Positions 6,929-10,903 of a stretch of DNA of 10,903 nucleotides are shown here, piece after piece. The notes under the pieces were generated by a model. It saw only the letters and a list, made by a program, of their open reading frames with translations, was not told where the DNA came from and made no database searches. The translations under genes and the position numbers were made by a program. Each line of letters starts with the position of its first letter. Within the stretch, counting starts at the first letter, position 1. The stretch spans positions 1 to 10,903 of the forward strand of contig CAZSVE010000101.1 in the NCBI GenBank assembly GCA_964610175.1, written 5' to 3'. The DNA comes from CAZSVE01 sp964610175. GTDB taxonomy: Bacteria; Pseudomonadota; Gammaproteobacteria; HK1.

Positions 6929-7813
6929 CGATGTGAATACCGCCCACTTTCGTCGGAATAGGCACTCATGATTGCCGGGACACACACCGGACCAAGAGGC
7001 AAGTCGCCAATCTCCACGAGCAGCATAGCCGCTCCCATTTTGTCGATGCCGGGGATCGTTTGCAGCGCTTGAAGCATCGCTTTGCACGGATCGAGCCGGC
7101 TCAGCAACTGCCTGGCAAAAATTGCGATACGTCTTTCCAGATCCTCGATATGGTCCAGCATCTCGGAGAGCACAAAGATATGATCGTCCGTCGACTCGCC
7201 GGCCAAGACATCGAGAAGCGCATCGATGGTTGCTTCGAGTCGACCGCTGGCATATTGCAGCACCTGTTCGGGTGTTTCTCCCCTCGACAATCCCTCGATC
7301 ATCTCTCGCGCCGATTTTCCGTGAATATCGCTGACCACCACCGCCAATCGGATTCCGCCGTCGGTGAGCACCTTGTGCGCGCAGTTCTTCTCGCCGGATA
7401 GGATACTCGTCAGTTTCTGCATCTGGTGGGATATCAAGCGCAGAGTGCGTAGGTCCTGCGGAGGAACGAATCCACCCCGAAGCAATCCGCTACGGGCCAA
7501 AATGGCCAACCACTGTGCGTCGGCAAGATCGGACTTGCGACCGGGAACCTGCTTGACGTGACGGGCGTTCACGACCAAGGCGTAAATTCCTTGTTTCTCC
7601 AGCGCGGCATAAGGGCCCTTCCAGTAGATACCGGTACTCTCCATTGCCACTTGTCGTGGCCGAAACGATGCGACCCACTCCGCCATCGCTTTGCGGTCCC
7701 TTTTGAAACCGCCAAACTCTCGTAACTCCATTTGGGTTTCCCCGGCTTCGTTCTCGTACAGAACACATACGGTGAGTTTGCCCTGGTGCACATCTAGCGA
7801 AGCTTCGCTTCAA
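6898..7813 (-). pseudogene. IS110-family transposase, disrupted
   Basis: IS110 transposases use a RuvC-like DEDD domain plus a C-terminal serine-containing domain. The start MKRSF is at 7811-7813 (TTG, likely from ATG). A small deletion near 7798 shifts into LDVHQGKLTVCVLYENEAGE. The DEDD domain is visible: LDVHQGK (Asp), MESTGIYW (Glu) and RKSDLADAQWL (two Asp). The C-terminal domain starts with LQALQTIPGIDKMGAAMLLV. After VEIGD a deletion and shift (near 7005) lead in another frame to RLASWSGVCPGNHE. Homology stops near 6966, where the IS21 right end seems to begin; the remaining codons to the stop at 6898 look like IS21-end sequence read in frame. The 3' part with the rest of the serine domain is missing. 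A 297-codon frame (6898-7791) stays open, so automatic annotation may call it intact, but it is not. Confidence 0.87.
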
Positions 7814-7978
7814 ACCGACGAGGCGTGATTGGGTAAGTAGGAGCCCCGGTTGATCGTACGAAAGGAGTTACTTTCGTTATGGCCAATTGAGACAGAACTA
7901 AAGTGCCCATTGTGTATCAACCGAGGCTGGAAAGATGATAAAGCGAACCATGGGCGAACTGTTAGAAGAGAAAGTCGT
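7814..7978. other. Short non-coding stretch, probable IS110 flank
   Basis: The region upstream of the IS110 transposase start probably contains the element's left end. In IS110-type elements this non-coding flank can carry a guide (bridge) RNA, but I cannot identify one here. The plus-strand frame starting at 7850 shows no family resemblance before about 7979. Confidence 0.35.
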
Positions 7979-8159
7979 TTTGGAGATATCGAAGGGATAG
8001 ACAGGATGTATCTGAATCTGTATCAGCGAATGCTTCAAACGGGAGGCGAAGCTGCGACATTTTCAGGGAGGAACATAGGGGGGAGCGAAAGTGGCATCGA
8101 CCGCTTTGATGAATCCGATGACCAAAAGCTCTGTTCAAAGGATTCATAACTTTAGGCGC
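7979..8159 (+). pseudogene. Remnant of a conserved protein family of unknown function
   Basis: Three overlapping frames join into one protein-like stretch: FGDIEGIDRMYLNLYQRMLQ and TGGEAATF (frame of 7979), FREEHRG (8062-8082) and AKVASTALMNPMTKSSVQRI followed by HNF (8085-8153). I recognise the pattern (IDRMYLNxYxPxLQ...FFRxHRG...ASxALMxPMTKxFVxxIHxF) as the N-terminus of a long, widespread family usually annotated hypothetical. I do not know its function and give no symbol. At least two frameshifts lie in only 180 bases, and the remainder of a ~400-residue protein is gone. The recognition is from memory, so a database search should confirm it. Confidence 0.55.
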
Positions 8160-8351
8160 ATTGTTTCAACAAGCAAAGTTGTTGGCTTCTTGTGAAACTT
8201 GATCCATTTGTAAAGATAATTCTGACTCAAAGCTTCTTTTAGAGGGTTTGTAGAAAATCAATGATGCAACAATCGTCGAGGCGCAAACCTCAATACCCAT
8301 CCATTGTCCATTTAACGATCTGGGATCAAGTAACTTGTTCAAATTTTTTCA
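8160..8351. other. Intergenic stretch downstream of gyrB
   Basis: No gene is seen. One imperfect hairpin lies at 8163-8198: GTTTCAACAAG against CTTGTGAAAC, one bulge, 15-base loop. It lies about 155 bases after the gyrB stop without a T-run on the gyrB strand, so it is a poor terminator candidate. No intrinsic terminator is evident directly after gyrB. Confidence 0.4.
8163..8198. repeat. Imperfect inverted repeat downstream of gyrB
   Basis: Arms GTTTCAACAAG (8163-8173) and CTTGTGAAAC (8189-8198) can pair with one bulged base. It could form a 3' RNA hairpin of the gyrB transcript or be a degraded element end. Confidence 0.4.
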
Positions 8352-10757
8352 TCAGGCATCCAGGTTGGCAACTGATAAAGCGTTCATCTCGATAAATTCC
8401 TTACGAGGCTCCACTTGATCTCCCATGAGTGTAGTAAACAACTGATCTGCAGAGACAGCATCTTCAATTCGAACTCGTAATAACCTACGAGATTCTGGAT
8501 TCATAGTCGTTTCCCAGAGCTGATCTGGATTCATTTCCCCCAGTCCTTTGTATCGTTGCGTATGAATTCCACGTTTCACCTCGGATAACAACCAATCCAA
8601 TGCTTGCTTATAATTTGTTGCGAGCTTAGATTTTTCTCCGCGTATAACGATTAAATCACCTTGTGGATAACTTAATTGTTGACCAAGAAGAACGACATTT
8701 TTGTACTCGGTAGAACGAAAAAATTCGTTTCCTAATGTTTTTTTTACCTCCACTCCATGAATAGTTGTTTGAATTTGTAACGAGAAATCAGAGCCTTGAT
8801 CGATTATTCTTACGTTGAATCTATTTGCTAAAGAACGATCTTGATTAATCTGTTGTTCAAGTCTTGTAACCCAATCATCAATCTGTGCGTTTTTGGTAAA
8901 TTGTTCACTTTCCAACAATGGCATAGTAATCATTACATCTAATATCTCTGGAAATATACGACGTGACAACCTGCTAATGATATATAAGACTTTGCTGTAA
9001 TCGGTTGTAAGTTTTTTTAAAACTGTTTCCGGAAGCGGAGATTGATCATGGCTTTTCAGGATTTTCGTCGATTCCAATGCCATTTCCATGAGTAGAAAGC
9101 CGAGATCCGCATCATCCTTTACATAACGCTCTTGTTTTCCCTTTTTTAATTTATATAACGGTGGCTGAGCAATATAGATATGCTGACGCTCAATCAGTTC
9201 TGGGAGCTGCCGATAGAAAAACGTTAATAATAGCGTACGAATATGAGAGCCATCTACATCAGCATCTGTCATGATGATAATTCGATGGTAACGTAGCTTA
9301 TTGAAATTATATTCATCTCGCCCAATACCACATCCAAGTGCCGTAATTAAATGACCGACTTCAATGGAGGATAGCATTCGATCGAATCTGGCTTTTTCTA
9401 CATTTAGGATCTTCCCTTTCAGAGGAAGAATAGCTTGAAAGCGCCGATCGCGTCCCTGTTTCGCTGAACCACCAGCAGAATCACCCTCTACTAGGAATAA
9501 CTCGGAATCTTTAGGATCTTTTTCCTGGCAATCCGCTAATTTTCCAGGTAATCCTGCTACATCTAAAACCGTTTTACGTCGAGTCATCTCACGAGCTCGG
9601 CGAGCTGCTTCGCGCGCTCTTGCGGCCTCGGTAATTTTTATAGTAATTGTTTTCGCTTCGGATGGATGTTCCAATAGGAATTCTAATAATTTTGCTGCTA
9701 CTGTGGACTCGACAATCCCTCTTACGTGGGAAGACACCAATTTATCTTTTGTTTGAGAGGAAAACTTTGGGTCGGAAACTTTAACGGAAAGAACAGCGGT
9801 AAGTCCTTCACGAACGTCATCGCCATTTAATTCCACTTTAGCTTTCTGGGTAATTCCAGTGCTTTCCATGTATTGATTTATAGTGCGCGTAAGCGCGGCT
9901 CGAAAACCTGCGAGGTGTGTTCCGCCATCCCTTTGATGGATATTGTTGGTAAAACAAAAGATATTTTCTTGATAGGAATCATTCCATTGCATAGCAAGTT
10001 CAACAATTACTTTTGCTTTTTTTATCTGGAAATAGAAAATAGTTTCATGTAGAGGTGTCTTCTTCTCATTCAAATGATGAACAAAGGCTTTAATACCCCC
10101 CTTGTATTGAAAAACATCCTGTTTTTCTGTGCGCTCGTCTAATAATTTTATTAGCACACCGGGATTGAGAAAAGAAAGCTCGCGTAATCGCTTGGTTAAA
10201 ATATCATAGTGAAAACTGATATTACTGAATATGGATGAGCTCGGTTTGAATTGGATTCTCGTCCCGATCCGATCGACTTTACCTATAATACTAAGTGGTG
10301 CTAAAGGAATACCCTCTTTATATTCTTGATAATATTCTTTTCCAGCACGCCAAATAGTAAGTTGTAGATACTCAGATAGGGCATTAACTACGGAGACACC
10401 TACTCCGTGTAAGCCGCCGGAAACTTTATATGAGTTATTATCAAATTTCCCGCCAGCGTGTAAAGTAGTCATAATAACTTCTGCTGCAGACATCCCTTCT
10501 TCTTTATGAAGATCTACGGGAATACCACGACCATCATCGACAATCGTAACGGATTCATCAGCATGGACGATTATCTCAATTTTAGTGCAAAAGCCTGCCA
10601 ACGCCTCATCAACAGAGTTGTCCACGATCTCAAACACCATATGATGTAAACCGGTTCCATCATCGGTATCCCCTATATACATTCCTGGGCGTTTTCGAAC
10701 CGCATCAAGTCCTTTTAATACTTTAATAGCGGATGAATCATAGATAGAGCTTTTCAC
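8352..10757 (-). CDS. gyrB: DNA gyrase subunit B
   Basis: GyrB is the ATPase subunit of the A2B2 gyrase that introduces negative supercoils. At 801 residues it matches the long gammaproteobacterial form, including the insert in the C-terminal half (E. coli 804). The GHKL ATPase domain shows MVFEIVDNSVDEALAG (Glu43, Asn47), DDGRGIP (Asp74) and GGLHGVGVSVVNALS. The transducer contains QRDGGTHLAGFRAALTRT and FSSQTKDKLVSS. The TOPRIM domain has EGDSAGG (Glu424, Asp426), PLKGKILNVEKA (Lys447) and DADVDGSH (Asp498, 500, 502). The end has QRYKGLGEMNPDQLWETTM. Asp426 and Lys447, known quinolone-resistance positions, are wild type. The start is GTG at 10755-10757. Its Shine-Dalgarno is weak (GAAAG, distant), and the upstream recF-like frame overlaps it by 20 bp, so translational coupling is plausible. 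It is AT-rich compared with the nearby transposases. Confidence 0.98.
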   Translation of the reverse strand: MKSSIYDSSAIKVLKGLDAVRKRPGMYIGDTDDGTGLHHMVFEIVDNSVDEALAGFCTKIEIIVHADESVTIVDDGRGIPVDLHKEEGMSAAEVIMTTLHAGGKFDNNSYKVSGGLHGVGVSVVNALSEYLQLTIWRAGKEYYQEYKEGIPLAPLSIIGKVDRIGTRIQFKPSSSIFSNISFHYDILTKRLRELSFLNPGVLIKLLDERTEKQDVFQYKGGIKAFVHHLNEKKTPLHETIFYFQIKKAKVIVELAMQWNDSYQENIFCFTNNIHQRDGGTHLAGFRAALTRTINQYMESTGITQKAKVELNGDDVREGLTAVLSVKVSDPKFSSQTKDKLVSSHVRGIVESTVAAKLLEFLLEHPSEAKTITIKITEAARAREAARRAREMTRRKTVLDVAGLPGKLADCQEKDPKDSELFLVEGDSAGGSAKQGRDRRFQAILPLKGKILNVEKARFDRMLSSIEVGHLITALGCGIGRDEYNFNKLRYHRIIIMTDADVDGSHIRTLLLTFFYRQLPELIERQHIYIAQPPLYKLKKGKQERYVKDDADLGFLLMEMALESTKILKSHDQSPLPETVLKKLTTDYSKVLYIISRLSRRIFPEILDVMITMPLLESEQFTKNAQIDDWVTRLEQQINQDRSLANRFNVRIIDQGSDFSLQIQTTIHGVEVKKTLGNEFFRSTEYKNVVLLGQQLSYPQGDLIVIRGEKSKLATNYKQALDWLLSEVKRGIHTQRYKGLGEMNPDQLWETTMNPESRRLLRVRIEDAVSADQLFTTLMGDQVEPRKEFIEMNALSVANLDA

Positions 10758-10903
10758 GGTAGTTTTCTTTCAGATGGTTTCTCATGATTCTGTGTTTCAC
10801 GTGGAACATTTCGTTTACACACCATATCATGTTATTAAGAGAGTTTTGACTCTCAGCCTTATCCAAAGACACATGAGCCTGAAGGTTGGACGTGAATCCA
10901 ACG
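10738..10903 (-). CDS. recF: Probable C-terminal end of RecF (partial, cut by window edge)
   Basis: A frame is open from the window edge for 54 codons and ends with TGA at 10738-10740, 20 bp inside gyrB. It includes FTSNLQAHVSLDKA and EMFHVKHRIMR. The last resembles the FHVxxG/H signature near the end of gammaproteobacterial RecF (E. coli has LFHVEQGRI). RecF is the DNA-binding ATPase of gap-repair recombination, and recF is the usual gene immediately before gyrB. The assignment rests on position, strand, overlap and this short motif; the conserved ATPase motifs lie outside the window. An extension of ~12 residues after FHVKH is plausible for the family. Confidence 0.6.
   Translation of the reverse strand, partial: VGFTSNLQAHVSLDKAESQNSLNNMIWCVNEMFHVKHRIMRNHLKENYREKLYL
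10793..10808. promoter_or_regulatory. parS-like centromere site (ParB binding)
   Basis: The minus strand reads TGTTCCACGTGAAACA, an exact match to the widely conserved parS consensus TGTTNCACGTGAAACA bound by chromosomal ParB. It lies 36 bases upstream of the gyrB start, inside the recF-like frame, where it encodes the FHVK motif. parS sites cluster near the origin, and recF-gyrB normally lies there, so the context fits. Part of the match is forced by the RecF protein motif, which lowers certainty that it is bound. Confidence 0.6.
10839..10854. repeat. Small hairpin in the recF 3' end
   Basis: GAGAGT and ACTCTC arms (6 bp) flank a 4-base loop. It lies within the recF-like frame about 80 bases upstream of gyrB. 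There is no T-run, so it is not an obvious terminator; the role is unknown. Confidence 0.35.

Larger units (their letters stand above)
4766..6966 (+). mobile_element. Decayed IS21-family insertion sequence (left-truncated)
   Basis: The segment contains istA and istB in the usual order and orientation, both frameshifted. The left end is missing: IstA lacks roughly its first 80 residues and its remnant abuts the recombinase fragment. The right end is placed at about 6966. There, sequence resembling IS110 protein (ASWSGVCPGNHE on the opposite strand) resumes, and 6884-6965 contains the repeated CAAAATGAC-type motifs often seen at IS21-type ends. No target duplication can be checked because the left end is lost. 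The right boundary is inference and could be off by tens of bases. Confidence 0.7.

Noticed and set aside
1..10903. CRISPR array, toxin-antitoxin, defence system or other new multi-gene system
   Set aside because: No regularly spaced direct repeats and no such gene set. All non-housekeeping coding sequence is explained by transposase or recombinase remnants plus one short unknown remnant.

Overview
The window looks like part of a gammaproteobacterial chromosome in which intact housekeeping genes are mixed with decayed mobile DNA. GyrB, Prs, SuhB and the two-domain L25 (CTC-type) protein all resemble gammaproteobacterial versions. GyrB keeps the enterobacterial-like length of 801 residues and has no obvious lesion. 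By eye, the housekeeping genes are more AT-rich than the mobile-element remnants. Every transposase or recombinase here is broken by frameshifts, stops or truncation, so the mobile load looks old and inactive. Such a pattern is common in host-associated lineages or lineages recently relaxed from selection, but the window alone cannot prove that lifestyle.

Layout from left to right: (1) 1-578, the C-terminal end of an IS3-family transposase, cut by the window edge and carrying internal stops and a frameshift. (2) About 580-996, non-coding, with an 18-bp perfect palindrome and one copy of a ~210-bp repeat. (3) 997-3828, three intact minus-strand genes: rplY/ctc, prs and suhB. prs and rplY look like one transcription unit; suhB lies upstream of them on the same strand. 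(4) About 4150-4368, the second copy of the ~210-bp repeat in inverted orientation, so the three-gene block is bracketed by inverted repeats. (5) 4357-4765, a truncated and frameshifted tyrosine recombinase. (6) 4766 to about 6966, a decayed IS21-family element (istA, istB). (7) About 6966-7813, an IS110-family transposase on the minus strand, apparently interrupted by the IS21 right end. (8) 7979-8159, a short multiply frameshifted remnant of a conserved protein family whose function I do not know. (9) 8352-10757, intact gyrB on the minus strand. (10) 10738-10903, an open frame that looks like the recF C-terminus, overlapping the gyrB start by 20 bp; it contains a 16-bp exact match to the parS consensus.

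The recF-gyrB order and the parS match suggest that the right end lies near the chromosomal replication origin (the dnaA-dnaN-recF-gyrB cluster). prs-rplY and suhB are not usual neighbours of gyrB, so the mobile-element zone between them may mark a rearrangement point. The intact genes act in separate basic processes: PRPP supply (Prs), 5S rRNA-binding ribosomal protein (L25), inositol-phosphatase-fold protein (SuhB) and DNA supercoiling (GyrB). I found no CRISPR array, tRNA or rRNA gene, and no convincing new multi-gene system. The most interesting signals are the parS-in-recF site, the inverted repeats around prs-rplY-suhB, and the nested transposon remnants.
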